Below, in pieces: positions 35,724 through 44,666 of a stretch of 64,000 bases of DNA; within the stretch, counting starts at the first letter, position 1; each line of letters begins with the position of its first letter. Position numbers and translations under genes: made by a program. Origin of the DNA: G963664585 sp963664585 (lineage in GTDB: Bacteria > Bacillota > Clostridia > Oscillospirales > Ruminococcaceae); assembly GCA_963664585.2 (NCBI GenBank), contig CAXXEO010000022.1:17256-81255 (forward strand). Direction: 5' to 3'. The notes under the pieces are model-generated. The model saw only the letters and a list, made by a program, of their open reading frames with translations, did no database searches and was not told where the DNA came from.

Positions 35724-36590
35724 TTACAGACGCCCGGCAACTTCTTTTATGTAGCGGCTAAGGTTTTCGCCAAGTTCGGGGTGGGTGAGGCCGTATTCGA
35801 TGGCAGCGCTGATCACGCCAAGGCGGTTGCCCATGTCATAGTGGGTTCCGGTGTAGTCAAAGGCCATCATCCCCACCGAGCGTGCAAGGACCTTCATGGC
35901 GTCGGTTAACTGTATTTCACCACCTGCACCGGGAGGTGTATTCTGTAAAATATCAAAAATCTCTGGCGGCAGAATGCAGCGTCCTAAAATGGCATAGTTA
36001 GACATCTCTTCGCCTGGCTTTGGCTTTTCAATCATGTCAGAGACAGAAAAAAGCCTCTCTTCAATCATTTCTGTTTTGAGAGAGCTGTAACGTGAGAGAT
36101 GCTCCATGGGAACCTGTTTGACGCCCAGCACTCCTTTTCCAAAGCGCTGATACACCTGACAGAGCTCACCGGTGGCGGATGGGCCCATGACTATATCATC
36201 GCCATATAGTACGGCAAAGGGATCATCACCGACAAAGCTTTTGGCGCAGTAAACCGCATGACCTAGGCCTTTGGTTTCCTGTTGACGTATATATTGGATG
36301 TTGGCCATTTTTGATATGGCAACCATATCTCGCAAAACAGTGTCTTTTCCAGAGGCTGTTAGACGTGCTTCCAGTTCGGGTGAACGGTCAAAATGGTCTT
36401 CCATAACCGATTTGCCTCTGTTCGTGATAATCAGTATTTCCTCAATACCAGCTGCCACCGCTTCCTCGACGATGAACTGGATGACCGGCTTGTCGATCAA
36501 GGGAAGCATCTCCTTGGGAACTGCTTTAGATGCGGGAAGCATTCTTGTACCCAGTCCTGCGGCTGGGATCACTGCCTTTCTAACCTTCAT
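35724..36590 (-). CDS. galU: UTP--glucose-1-phosphate uridylyltransferase
   Basis: 288 residues, standard GalU length. Nucleotidyltransferase signature AVIPAAGLGTRMLPASKAVPKEMLPL (split motif, residues about 6-31), the metal region VLYGDDIV, and EKPKPGE. It makes UDP-glucose from UTP and glucose-1-phosphate for glycolipid, teichoic-acid and polysaccharide synthesis. GAAAGGA precedes the ATG. Its stop codon lies only a few bases from the rpsF promoter. Confidence 0.96.
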   Translation of the reverse strand: MKVRKAVIPAAGLGTRMLPASKAVPKEMLPLIDKPVIQFIVEEAVAAGIEEILIITNRGKSVMEDHFDRSPELEARLTASGKDTVLRDMVAISKMANIQYIRQQETKGLGHAVYCAKSFVGDDPFAVLYGDDIVMGPSATGELCQVYQRFGKGVLGVKQVPMEHLSRYSSLKTEMIEERLFSVSDMIEKPKPGEEMSNYAILGRCILPPEIFDILQNTPPGAGGEIQLTDAMKVLARSVGMMAFDYTGTHYDMGNRLGVISAAIEYGLTHPELGENLSRYIKEVAGRL

Positions 36591-36665
36591 GTCAGACGTC
36601 CTTTCTCCGTGTGCAAAGTATACCGCAAAAGATCACACGAAAACAAATAAAATTAATAATGACTC

Positions 36666-36703
36666 GTTCTCGTTTCTCCGCTTTTATTGAGAAACGAGAA
36701 TCT
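36666..36703 (-). terminator. Rho-independent terminator of the DUF2628 gene
   Basis: Stem ATTCTCGTTTCTC / GAGAAACGAGAAT-type arms around an AT-rich loop, with U-rich sequence beyond on the minus strand. Confidence 0.65.
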
Positions 36704-36726
36704 GATTGACTTCTAAAGTGGAAAAT

Positions 36727-37587
36727 TTAAGAGGCGGCAATAATGGCGGCAGCAGGGGACAGAATGGATACCATTGTCAGATAGTACAATGCAAGCACTA
36801 ATATCATGATGATCACCAATATCTTATTTGTTTTGCCTCTGAAGGCAAGATCATCATAGTATGCCCTGCTTCCTGGCTGGCTGACAAAGTACTCTCGGCT
36901 TTTGTGGACCGATTCGAGAACCTGTTTGAGGTACATTTTATTGGCAAATAAACCACATGCAAGAGAGAGGCCAAACCCCATGGCTTGGGATATTCTGAGC
37001 ATCTTATTAGCGGCATCAAGAAGTTCCTGACTATAGGGCACGGCGTTGACATACGCTTCGGGCACAACTGACTTGACATACTGCACAGCATATATCAAAT
37101 TGGGTATTGCCGCTAATGCGCTAAACAATAATAATGCTATTCCGAAAGTGTACATTTTACGATAAAAAAAGTACAGATAGCTAAAAAAGAAAGCCGACCA
37201 GTTCCAGCTCATCTGTGAGGGGCTTTGCAGAAGTCTTGTAAACTTCACGAAATACACGGGCGCCTTAGGACCGATATAGGCGGTCATTTCAGCGGCTGTA
37301 ACACCACCAATCTCAAAACCGGATACATTACTGTAGGTCGGAGAGCCATAGGCGGTGTAGGGTGGGGTGGGGTTGGGTTGATTGTTGGTGCGCTCTTCAA
37401 CGGCCGGCGCAACTGGCGAAACCCACTCTTTACCTGATGCATGGGCCTCCTCATCGGCACAGTGTCCAAGCTTTGCATAGCATTCTCTGTGGTGTGGGGC
37501 ACCACAGATTGGACAAACTACAACTTCATCCTTTTCATCAAAAACTTCATGACAATATACACATGGAACATTTGTATATTTTTTCAA
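36727..37587 (-). CDS. RING-finger and DUF2628 membrane protein
   Basis: 286 residues, TTG start with AAAGGAG nine bases upstream. The first 45 residues form a prokaryotic RING-type zinc finger (CVYC...CPIC...HHRECY...C). A Pro-rich linker follows. From about 130 comes the DUF2628-like region (MSWNWSAFFFSYLYFFYRKMY) with four hydrophobic helices. Such proteins are common in Clostridia but uncharacterised; the zinc finger probably mediates protein contacts at the inner membrane face. Confidence 0.8.
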   Translation of the reverse strand: MKKYTNVPCVYCHEVFDEKDEVVVCPICGAPHHRECYAKLGHCADEEAHASGKEWVSPVAPAVEERTNNQPNPTPPYTAYGSPTYSNVSGFEIGGVTAAEMTAYIGPKAPVYFVKFTRLLQSPSQMSWNWSAFFFSYLYFFYRKMYTFGIALLLFSALAAIPNLIYAVQYVKSVVPEAYVNAVPYSQELLDAANKMLRISQAMGFGLSLACGLFANKMYLKQVLESVHKSREYFVSQPGSRAYYDDLAFRGKTNKILVIIMILVLALYYLTMVSILSPAAAIIAAS

Positions 37588-37820
37588 ATTGATTGTCTCC
37601 TTTCACATATGACTGTCGAAGTCAATATGTAGATTTATTATACAGTATTGAGAGAAAAAAACCAATTAATAGTTTGTAAACAACTACCTGCAAAAATAAT
37701 ACTAAATCCTGCTTAATAGGGCTTCTTTTTGCCTCTATTTCCCCCTGTGGAGATAAAGGAAAACAGAGGCAGGATTATTTTTCGCCTAATTAGGATGAGT
37801 ATAAACAATAATCCTGACTA

Positions 37821-37926
37821 TATAGCCAATTAACTTAAAAACTGGCTATATATAAAACGTCATTTTCTTCCCCCGCCTTCGGCGGGGGAAGAAATCACAA
37901 GCTTGTTTTCAAGTTAATCAACTATA
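37821..37926 (+). repeat. 106-bp dispersed palindromic element, copy 10
   Basis: A consensus-like full copy with TTCG loop. It ends six bases before the prfB promoter. Upstream (37728-37774) lies another hairpin of a TGCCTCT...AGAGGCA type that recurs in the window; otherwise the 409-bp gap is empty. Confidence 0.96.
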
Positions 37927-37931
37927 CTTCC

Positions 37932-37960
37932 TTTACAATGAACGGGGAATAATTTATAAT
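37932..37960 (+). promoter_or_regulatory. prfB promoter
   Basis: TTTACA (37932-37937), 17-base spacer, TATAAT (37955-37960), 37 bases before the prfB start codon. Confidence 0.75.
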
Positions 37961-37996
37961 CTATCTACCGATAGTTTACCGTGAAGGGATGATATC

Positions 37997-39109
37997 ATGC
38001 TGCGCTTTGAAGAATTGCGCCTTGCGCTTTTAGGAATACGGCCTGCGCTTACCGATCTTGCAGAGGCTATAGGTTACGAGAAACTAAAGCTTAGAATAGC
38101 GGAACTCGAAGAAAAAACGACCCATGCCGGGTTTTGGGATTCCCCCGAAAACTCACAAAAGGTTCATCAGGAGATCAAACAGCTAAAGGACAGGGTGTCT
38201 GCATATGATGCATTGGTGAGAAGCTTCGAGGATGCCCTTACCCTTGTGGAGCTTGCTCTTGAGGCGCAGGATGAAAGTGTTTACGACGAGGCCAAGAATG
38301 AATTTGATAGTTTGAGCGCCGGTATGGAGTCTATGAAACTTTCTACCCTTTTATCCGGAGATTATGATGCCAAGAATGCCATCCTTACCTTTCATGCCGG
38401 GGCAGGCGGGACCGAGGCGCAGGACTGGGCACAGATGCTGTACAGGATGTATACCCACTGGGCGGAGCGACATGGCTATAAATATCGCATACTTGACTAT
38501 CTGGATGGGGAAGAGGCGGGGCTTAAAAGCGCCTCGATTCTGATAGAGGGTCTCAACGCTTATGGCTTTTTAAGATCTGAAACCGGTGTGCATCGACTTG
38601 TACGGATATCGCCCTTTGACGCCTCTGGAAGGCGCCACACCTCCTTTGCCTCATTGGAAGTGATGCCTGAGATTGACGACGACGCAGACGTTGTGATTGA
38701 TGATGAAGATTTGAAGGTAGACACCTATCGTTCAGGCGGCGCTGGTGGACAGCATGTCAATAAAACCGAATCAGCCATACGAATTACACATATCCCTTCT
38801 GGTATCGTTGTCGCCTGTCAGAACGAGCGCAGCCAGCATCAGAATCGCGAGGTCGCTATGAAGATGCTCAAATCCAAACTGATTGAGATCAAAGAAAGAG
38901 AACACCTGGACAAAATTGAGGACATCAAAGGTGTGCAAAAAGAGATTGCTTGGGGCTCTCAGATACGTTCGTATGTCTTTATGCCCTATACCCTGGCCAA
39001 GGATCACCGTACTGGATTTGAAATTGGGAATATCAATGCGGTAATGGACGGCGATATTGACGGTTTTATTAACGCCTATCTCAAGGCGGTCAGTAACGGG
39101 AAAATTTAG
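37997..39109 (+). CDS. prfB: Peptide chain release factor 2
   Basis: 370 residues in one continuous frame. The RF2 stop-codon recognition tripeptide SPF is seen in RISPFDASGRRHTSF, and the peptidyl-tRNA hydrolysis motif GGQ is at 250-252 (GGAGGQHVNKTESA). It releases polypeptides at UGA and UAA. The programmed +1 frameshift site usual near codon 25 is absent, so that form of autoregulation does not operate here. AAGGGATG precedes the ATG. Confidence 0.97.
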   Translation: MLRFEELRLALLGIRPALTDLAEAIGYEKLKLRIAELEEKTTHAGFWDSPENSQKVHQEIKQLKDRVSAYDALVRSFEDALTLVELALEAQDESVYDEAKNEFDSLSAGMESMKLSTLLSGDYDAKNAILTFHAGAGGTEAQDWAQMLYRMYTHWAERHGYKYRILDYLDGEEAGLKSASILIEGLNAYGFLRSETGVHRLVRISPFDASGRRHTSFASLEVMPEIDDDADVVIDDEDLKVDTYRSGGAGGQHVNKTESAIRITHIPSGIVVACQNERSQHQNREVAMKMLKSKLIEIKEREHLDKIEDIKGVQKEIAWGSQIRSYVFMPYTLAKDHRTGFEIGNINAVMDGDIDGFINAYLKAVSNGKI

Positions 39110-39128
39110 CGTTTCATATAATTAAGGT

Positions 39129-39162
39129 GCCCTTCTCCCCACTTTATGTGAGGAGAAGGGCA
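39129..39162 (+). terminator. prfB terminator
   Basis: Stem GCCCTTCTCC / GGAGAAGGGC followed by AAGTATTTTC, about 20 bases after the stop codon. Confidence 0.8.
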
Positions 39163-39242
39163 AGTATTTTCTTATATGAAAAATTCATTATGGACGGTTA
39201 ACAGGCTTTTACCAAACCAAGGCAGGGGAAAAAATGACAGCA

Positions 39243-39270
39243 AAAACCGCCCATTTGGGCGGTTTTTTCA
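39243..39270. terminator. Terminator at the 3' end of the glycosyltransferase gene
   Basis: Stem AAAACCGCCC / GGGCGGTTTT with A/T runs on both sides. It partly overlaps the last codons of the minus-strand glycosyltransferase and could stop transcription from either side. Confidence 0.8.
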
Positions 39271-40446
39271 TTTTGCGTTTTGCTTTTGCGTTATGACCTT
39301 GTTGTATATTTCCAACATATATTCAGCGATTCGGCTGCTGTTATGATCCTTTACCGTAGAGATAACCGATTTTTTAAGTCCCGCTCTCTCTTCTGGGGAC
39401 ATGGCAGAGATATATCGCAGTCGCTCAGCCATCTCTTCTGGGCTTTTGAACAGAAAACCGTTGACCCCTTCTTGTATCTGGTCCTTATTAGACGGGTCAA
39501 GGCGTTGCAGAACAGGAAGTCCGCTGGCCATGCCCTCCAGCATGGAGATGGAATAGGCTTCTGAAAGAGAAGCTGTCAGGTACACATCACATGCCGCATA
39601 GTAAGGGGGAATATCCCCATGGGGGATGGGACCGGTAAAGCGGACCATGTTGTCAATACCAAATTCTTTAGCCATATCTTCAAGCTCGCTGTGCTGGGGG
39701 CCGTTCCCCACAATCAGAAGATACATATGATCCGCTGGAGTGATCAACTCTTTCCAATTGGTGAGCAGGACGTCAACCGATTTTTCTTTGCCGAGCCTTC
39801 CGACAAAACAGGCGACAAACGCGTTAGTCGGAATATTATACTTGCTTCTGACTGCATCCTTCTGTTGGGTTGAAACCTTATCTGAGTCAAAGCTATCAAC
39901 CTCAACAGAATTTGGAATGATATATATGGGCTTTTTTACGCCGGCCAACCTTAAGAATTCTTCACACTTGGGAGAAGGACCTGTAATTGCCATTACACGA
40001 TTAGAGAAATATCTTGTATAGCGCCACATAGCCCTTTTGGTCATGCCTGTGAGCATTTTGGGGGCAATATAGTGAATATAATCGTCGTAAATAGTGTGAA
40101 GGGTGTAGACTGAGGGTATTCCCAGATTTTTCGCCGCTAAGACACCCGAAAGGCCAATACCGAATTCATTGTGAATATGAATTACGTCTGGATTAAAATT
40201 CTTAATTTCACGAAGTCTGCCAAAGCTGAGAGGCTGGGCGATGCTGTAGTTATAAAATTTCTTAAAGTGAGTTGCGGGGCAATGCAGTATGCCATCCTTT
40301 ATATAATGTTTTTTTGTGCTCGCGTCAGCGGTGACAATCAGCACCTCATGTCCCAGGCTTTCAAGGCCTTCTTTGAGAATTTTAACATGGGTTACTACAC
40401 CGTTTATGTAGGGCAGATAAGTTTCGGTGAAAAGTGCGACTCTCAT
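39268..40446 (-). CDS. Glycosyltransferase family 4
   Basis: 392 residues from the ATG at 40446 (CGGAGG upstream); the frame extends further but without a start signal. GT-B fold: an N-terminal Rossmann domain (RVALFTETYLPYINGVVTH, VIHIHNEFGIGLSG), and a C-terminal donor-binding domain (FVGRLGKEKSVDVLL, then ASLSEAYSISMLEGMASGLPVL with the conserved EX7E region). It resembles retaining enzymes that make glycolipid anchors or diacylglycerol glycosides. Transcribed divergently from hprK. Confidence 0.9.
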   Translation of the reverse strand: MRVALFTETYLPYINGVVTHVKILKEGLESLGHEVLIVTADASTKKHYIKDGILHCPATHFKKFYNYSIAQPLSFGRLREIKNFNPDVIHIHNEFGIGLSGVLAAKNLGIPSVYTLHTIYDDYIHYIAPKMLTGMTKRAMWRYTRYFSNRVMAITGPSPKCEEFLRLAGVKKPIYIIPNSVEVDSFDSDKVSTQQKDAVRSKYNIPTNAFVACFVGRLGKEKSVDVLLTNWKELITPADHMYLLIVGNGPQHSELEDMAKEFGIDNMVRFTGPIPHGDIPPYYAACDVYLTASLSEAYSISMLEGMASGLPVLQRLDPSNKDQIQEGVNGFLFKSPEEMAERLRYISAMSPEERAGLKKSVISTVKDHNSSRIAEYMLEIYNKVITQKQNAK

Positions 40447-40546
40447 GAAAATTATTACCTCCGAATTTTTAATAATCTGACCCGTCACAATTATAACAGC
40501 AAAAGCGTATGGCGACAATCAATCTGACAAAAAATATCCAAAATAT

Positions 40547-40575
40547 TTGAAACTGTTCGTCATATGGATTATAAT
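40547..40575 (+). promoter_or_regulatory. hprK operon promoter
   Basis: TTGAAA (40547-40552), 17-base spacer, perfect TATAAT (40570-40575). Its position shows that the longest open frame of hprK, which begins here, is not the translated one. Confidence 0.75.
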
Positions 40576-40690
40576 TGAACTGGATCATAGAGAAAATTCA
40601 TTTTTGTGGCCTTTTGCTTGGTCAATGAGATACAGCAGGAGCATTACCGGAATCCTGCAACAAATTTTACAAACATGTAAGGGTCGTGAT

Positions 40691-41671
40691 TTGTTGGACG
40701 CAAAATTTAAGGTTCCGCTTTCAAAACTTATCGAAGAATTCAATCTCAGTGTAACATACACACCAAAGAACCCCGCCGACATATTCATAGAGAGTGCGGA
40801 TATTAACCGTCCCGGATTGCAACTGGCCGGATTTTTTGATTTCTTTGATCACCAGCGCATACAGGTATTGGGCAACAGCGAGATAACCTTTATGAAAAAT
40901 CAGGACCCAATTTTGGCTTTTCGGCATGTAGACGGATTTTTTGAGCACCATCCACCCGCAGTAATCATAGCAAGGGGAATTTCAGCGCCGGATGAGATGC
41001 TTGCAGCCGCCAAAAAGCATGAGGTTCCTCTTTTGGGAACAAAAGACAATACTTCCTATCTTCTTTCGTCCCTGATTGCTACGCTCAATGTGGATCTGGC
41101 ACCCCGGATTACCCGTCACGCCGTGCTAATGGAGGTATTCGGAGATGGAATCCTTCTATTGGGCGAGAGCGGCATCGGTAAAAGTGAAACGGCCGTGGAA
41201 CTGATTGTCCGCGGGCACCGTCTGATTGCTGATGATGCGGTGGAGATCAGGCGCGTATCCAGCAAAACCCTTGTAGGTTCTTCACCTGACAATATCAGGC
41301 ATTTTATGGAACTGCGCGGAATCGGTGTGATCAATGCCAGCAGAATTTATGGCATGAGTGCCGTAAAAGTAACCGAAAAAATCGACATGATTATTCAGCT
41401 TGAGCAGTGGAACGACAACAAGGTTTACGACCGCCTTGGAATGGATAACGATTGTATGGAGATACTTGGCATTAGAGTGCCTTCTCTGACCATTCCGGTA
41501 AAACCCGGGCGCAACCTGGCGGTCATTATCGAGGTGGCGGCCATGAACAATCGCCTCAAGAGGATGGGGTATCATCCTACACAGGAGTTGATGAAGCGCC
41601 TTGGTATGCCTGAGGATGAATTCCCACCTTCTCAGAATGTTATCTACAATACCAATTGGTCGGAATATTGA
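40691..41671 (+). CDS. hprK: HPr kinase/phosphorylase
   Basis: About 326 residues if translation begins at TTG 40691 (or TTG 40694), seven bases after GTAAGGG; this fits the usual ~310-residue length. N-terminal domain FKVPLSKLIEEFNL; C-terminal kinase domain with Walker A LLLGESGIGKSETAVEL, HRLIADDAVEI, and the HprK signature LGIRVPSLTIPVKPGRNLA. It phosphorylates Ser46 of HPr in carbon catabolite control. First gene of the hprK-murB-rapZ-whiA-dnaE-pfkA block. Confidence 0.96.
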   Translation: MLDAKFKVPLSKLIEEFNLSVTYTPKNPADIFIESADINRPGLQLAGFFDFFDHQRIQVLGNSEITFMKNQDPILAFRHVDGFFEHHPPAVIIARGISAPDEMLAAAKKHEVPLLGTKDNTSYLLSSLIATLNVDLAPRITRHAVLMEVFGDGILLLGESGIGKSETAVELIVRGHRLIADDAVEIRRVSSKTLVGSSPDNIRHFMELRGIGVINASRIYGMSAVKVTEKIDMIIQLEQWNDNKVYDRLGMDNDCMEILGIRVPSLTIPVKPGRNLAVIIEVAAMNNRLKRMGYHPTQELMKRLGMPEDEFPPSQNVIYNTNWSEY

Positions 41672-41761
41672 TCAAGGTACGAAGTCTGCGTTTCCCCCGC
41701 CTTCAGTGGGGGAAACGCATCAAATAATACCACACCATTTGGTCGGAATATGAATCAGGGT
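41652..41761 (+). repeat. 27-bp direct repeat flanking a hairpin, at the hprK 3' end
   Basis: The hprK tail CCAATTGGTCGGAATATTGA... (41652-41678) recurs 83 bases later (41735-41761) with 23 of 27 bases identical. Between the two lies a hairpin GCGTTTCCCCC / GGGGGAAACGC (41688-41718) similar to the core of the 106-bp element. Confidence 0.7.
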
Positions 41762-41881
41762 GAAATAGTAATTTATAAAATTAAGGGATTATTATCTACT
41801 GCCTCGCCTTCAATGGGGCTGGCAGAGTACGAGATTAAAGGGAAATACCCAGGTGAAACAATGATCCGAGGGAGGCGGCAT

Positions 41882-42787
41882 ATGGCAGGAATCACAGCCA
41901 TTTCCGATTATTGCAAAGAAAACGGGATCTGTCATAAGATCAATGAACCAATGAAAATTCACACGACATTTAAAATAGGCGGGCCGGCTGTCATTTTTGC
42001 CGAGCCTTCATCCCTAACACAGCTTAGCGGACTGCTCGTCCAATGTCGACAAGCGGGGATAAAAATACAGATTGTTGGCAATGGTTCTAATTTGCTCGTC
42101 TCAGACAGCGGATTTGACGGGGCAGTAATCTGTTTGGGACAGAAATTTTCTGATATCAAACTCTTGAAAAGTGGGCATCTATTCGCCGCAGCGGGCGCGA
42201 GTCTTTTTTCGCTTTGTCGTTTTGCCGCTGAACATAGCCTCACCGGACTGGAGTTTGCCTTTGGCATACCGGGTAGTGTAGGCGGAGCGGTCTGCATGAA
42301 CGCAGGTGCCTATGAAAGCGAGATGGGCCATGTTCTCTCGGAAGTAACCTGTCTTGACGAATCTTTTTTACCTGTGACATTAAAAGCTTGCGACTGCGGC
42401 TTTCATTATCGCAGAAGCTGTTTCATGGAGAATGGCTATACGATAACAAGCGCTGTCTTTTCCCTGAATAGGGGCGAGAAGGAACAAATCAAGGACAGGA
42501 TGGATAAAATTCTCGCGCAGCGTGTAGAAAAGCAGCCTTTGGAGTTCCCCAGCGCGGGAAGCGTCTTCCGTCGGCCTAATGGGGCTTATGCCTCTGCGCT
42601 TATTGATCGGTGTGGGTTGAAGGGGAAAAGCGTGGGCGGGGCAGAGGTCAGCCCCAAGCATGCAGGCTTTATTGTAAACACAGGGGACGCCTGCTGTGAT
42701 GATGTAAACCGGCTGATTGACCTTATTACCGAAGAAGTACAAGAAAAAACAGGCTTTACTTTGGAATGCGAAATTAAGCGCCTATAA
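41882..42787 (+). CDS. murB: UDP-N-acetylenolpyruvoylglucosamine reductase
   Basis: 301 residues from the ATG at 41882, preceded by GGGAGG; the frame upstream is open but lies in the repeat region. FAD-binding domain with HTTFKIGGPA and GNGSNLLVSD; GIPGSVGGAVCMNAGAY; catalytic Ser in PSAGSVFRRP and a C-terminal Glu in LECEIKRL. A type I MurB with the YRRS loop. It reduces UDP-GlcNAc-enolpyruvate to UDP-MurNAc with NADPH in peptidoglycan synthesis. Confidence 0.96.
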   Translation: MAGITAISDYCKENGICHKINEPMKIHTTFKIGGPAVIFAEPSSLTQLSGLLVQCRQAGIKIQIVGNGSNLLVSDSGFDGAVICLGQKFSDIKLLKSGHLFAAAGASLFSLCRFAAEHSLTGLEFAFGIPGSVGGAVCMNAGAYESEMGHVLSEVTCLDESFLPVTLKACDCGFHYRRSCFMENGYTITSAVFSLNRGEKEQIKDRMDKILAQRVEKQPLEFPSAGSVFRRPNGAYASALIDRCGLKGKSVGGAEVSPKHAGFIVNTGDACCDDVNRLIDLITEEVQEKTGFTLECEIKRL

Positions 42788-42800
42788 ATGGGGGTAAATG

Positions 42801-43658
42801 ATGGATTTTCTTATCCTGACAGGAATGTCCGGTGCTGGTAAATCTCAAGCGCTAAAGGCGCTTGAGGATATCGGCTTCTTCTGCGTGGACAACCTTCCGC
42901 CGGCGCTGATCGCAAAATTCTGTGAGATGCTGCTGGAGGCTCGATCGGGACCACAGCGTTTTGCTGCGGTCGTAGATGTCCGAAGCAGAGGAAGTTTTGA
43001 TGAGCTGTTCGCGGCGATGGACCAGCTGAAGGCAAGCGGTGTTTCGGTCAAGATCGTCTTTCTGGATGCGGCAGACAACATACTGGTCAACCGTTATAAA
43101 GAGACGCGCCGCCGCCATCCGCTGATGATCGAGGGCGTGAATACGGTAGCGGAGGCGATTGGAAAAGAACGGCTTATTCTGTCCAGTTTAAGAGAGCAGG
43201 CTGATTATATAATTGACAGTTCAATGCTTTCTGCCTCACAGCTTAGAGAGATGATTACAAGACTATTAGACCGTGAACATGGGGAAGGACTCATGATCAA
43301 CTGCACTTCGTTCGGGTATAAATACGGACTGCCAGAGGATGCAGATCTGGTTTTTGACGTGCGCGTGCTACCTAATCCTTTTTATAATGAAGAGATGCGC
43401 CCAAAAACAGGGCTTGATGAAGAAGTCAGTCATTATGTCCTTGGCTTTCCCCAGACCCAAGAACTGCTTAGCCGCATCATGGAGCTTGTGCTCTACATGC
43501 TGCCTTTCTATAAAAAAGAAGGCAAAAGTTATCTTGTAATCGCCATAGGCTGTACGGGTGGGCATCATCGGTCTGTGGCCACCGCAGAGGAGCTGGCAAA
43601 GCGTCTGGGTGCGCAAAAGATTAGCGCGGTAACAAACCACAGGGATTTTAAAAAATAG
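42801..43658 (+). CDS. rapZ: RNase adapter / nucleotide-binding protein RapZ (YvcJ)
   Basis: 285 residues. The Walker A loop GMSGAGKSQALKALED comes right at the N-terminus, then DNLPP, and the C-terminal domain has GCTGGHHRSVATAEELAKRL. The second of two tandem ATGs (42801) is preferred because GGGGG is only three bases from the first. In E. coli RapZ controls GlmS RNA decay; in B. subtilis YvcJ binds nucleotides and affects competence. It is followed by whiA as in most Firmicutes. Confidence 0.95.
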   Translation: MDFLILTGMSGAGKSQALKALEDIGFFCVDNLPPALIAKFCEMLLEARSGPQRFAAVVDVRSRGSFDELFAAMDQLKASGVSVKIVFLDAADNILVNRYKETRRRHPLMIEGVNTVAEAIGKERLILSSLREQADYIIDSSMLSASQLREMITRLLDREHGEGLMINCTSFGYKYGLPEDADLVFDVRVLPNPFYNEEMRPKTGLDEEVSHYVLGFPQTQELLSRIMELVLYMLPFYKKEGKSYLVIAIGCTGGHHRSVATAEELAKRLGAQKISAVTNHRDFKK

Positions 43659-43750
43659 GATATGGGCAGTATATTGCTTTCAACAATACGATTTCCCCGT
43701 GGGCCAATCTGAGAGGCTGAATTTATCATAGGTAAACCTTGGAGGGTTCT

Positions 43751-44656
43751 ATGTCATTTTCTACTAGAGTAAAGGAAGAAATTTGCGATAGCAAGGCCTT
43801 CAAAAACAAAAACAGAAGAGCCTTTGCCTATGGCTTTTTTCTTTTTGGGCGTGAGTTTTCAAAAGAACGCATAGAGATATATACCAGTCAGCACATTGTG
43901 CTGCGCCTCTTTTACAGGCTTGTAACCGACTTGAGCGCAGGTAATCTAAAAACTGAGGAGACTAAGCGCAAATCTTCGGTTTTTTACCAGGCATCTGTCA
44001 CAGATTGTCCATCCAGAGAAAAGTTGATCAATTTTTTTGGGCAGAAAGAGGACAGTGATGCTATCAATTATCAACTGCTTCTTGGGGATGGTGACACCGC
44101 TGCATTTTTAAGTGGCGCATTTCTCTCGTGTGGGGTGGTGACCACGCCGGACAGCGAATATCATCTCGAGTTTATTCCTCCCCGTGACGAGCTTCACGAC
44201 GAGCTGTTTCGTTTGCTTTCCACTCTTGGCTATCCCCCAAAAACCACAGTAAGAAGGGGAACGCCGCTTTTATACTATAAGGAAAGCGGGCTTATAGAAG
44301 ATCTGTTGACCACCATTAATGCCTCTAACTGTGCTCTGGAGGTCATGGAGGTCAAGATTTACAGAGATCTGAGAAACCGCGCCAACAGGGCAGGCAACTG
44401 TGACAGTGCCAATATTGACAAAACAGTGAGGGCGTCAACCGCCCAACTGAAGGACATAAAGCTTCTTTACCGACATATGGGTGAGGACAATATGCCCGAT
44501 GATCTTCGCGAGATCGCACGGCTGCGGGTGGAAAACCAAGAGATGTCCCTTAGGGAGCTGGGCGAACTTTTAAACGAGCCTCTTTCACGTTCGGGGGTCA
44601 ATCACCGGCTGAAGAGAATCGAACAGCTAGCGAGTGAATACCGAGATCAAAAGTGA
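43751..44656 (+). CDS. whiA: DNA-binding protein WhiA
   Basis: 301 residues from the ATG at 43751 (GGAGGG upstream). N-terminal LAGLIDADG-homing-endonuclease-like domain (FSTRVKEEICDSKAF, FLSGAFLSCGVVTTPDSEYHLEF) and a C-terminal helix-turn-helix (LREIARLRVENQEMSLRELGELL). A regulator of division and sporulation in Gram-positives. Ends 10 bases before dnaE. Confidence 0.95.
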   Translation: MSFSTRVKEEICDSKAFKNKNRRAFAYGFFLFGREFSKERIEIYTSQHIVLRLFYRLVTDLSAGNLKTEETKRKSSVFYQASVTDCPSREKLINFFGQKEDSDAINYQLLLGDGDTAAFLSGAFLSCGVVTTPDSEYHLEFIPPRDELHDELFRLLSTLGYPPKTTVRRGTPLLYYKESGLIEDLLTTINASNCALEVMEVKIYRDLRNRANRAGNCDSANIDKTVRASTAQLKDIKLLYRHMGEDNMPDDLREIARLRVENQEMSLRELGELLNEPLSRSGVNHRLKRIEQLASEYRDQK

Positions 44657-44666
44657 GGGGTGCACC

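Noticed and set aside
43680..43740. CTGAGAGGCTGA before whiA as a possible riboswitch fragment
   Set aside because: Only about 60 bases are available and no further conserved riboswitch elements are present.
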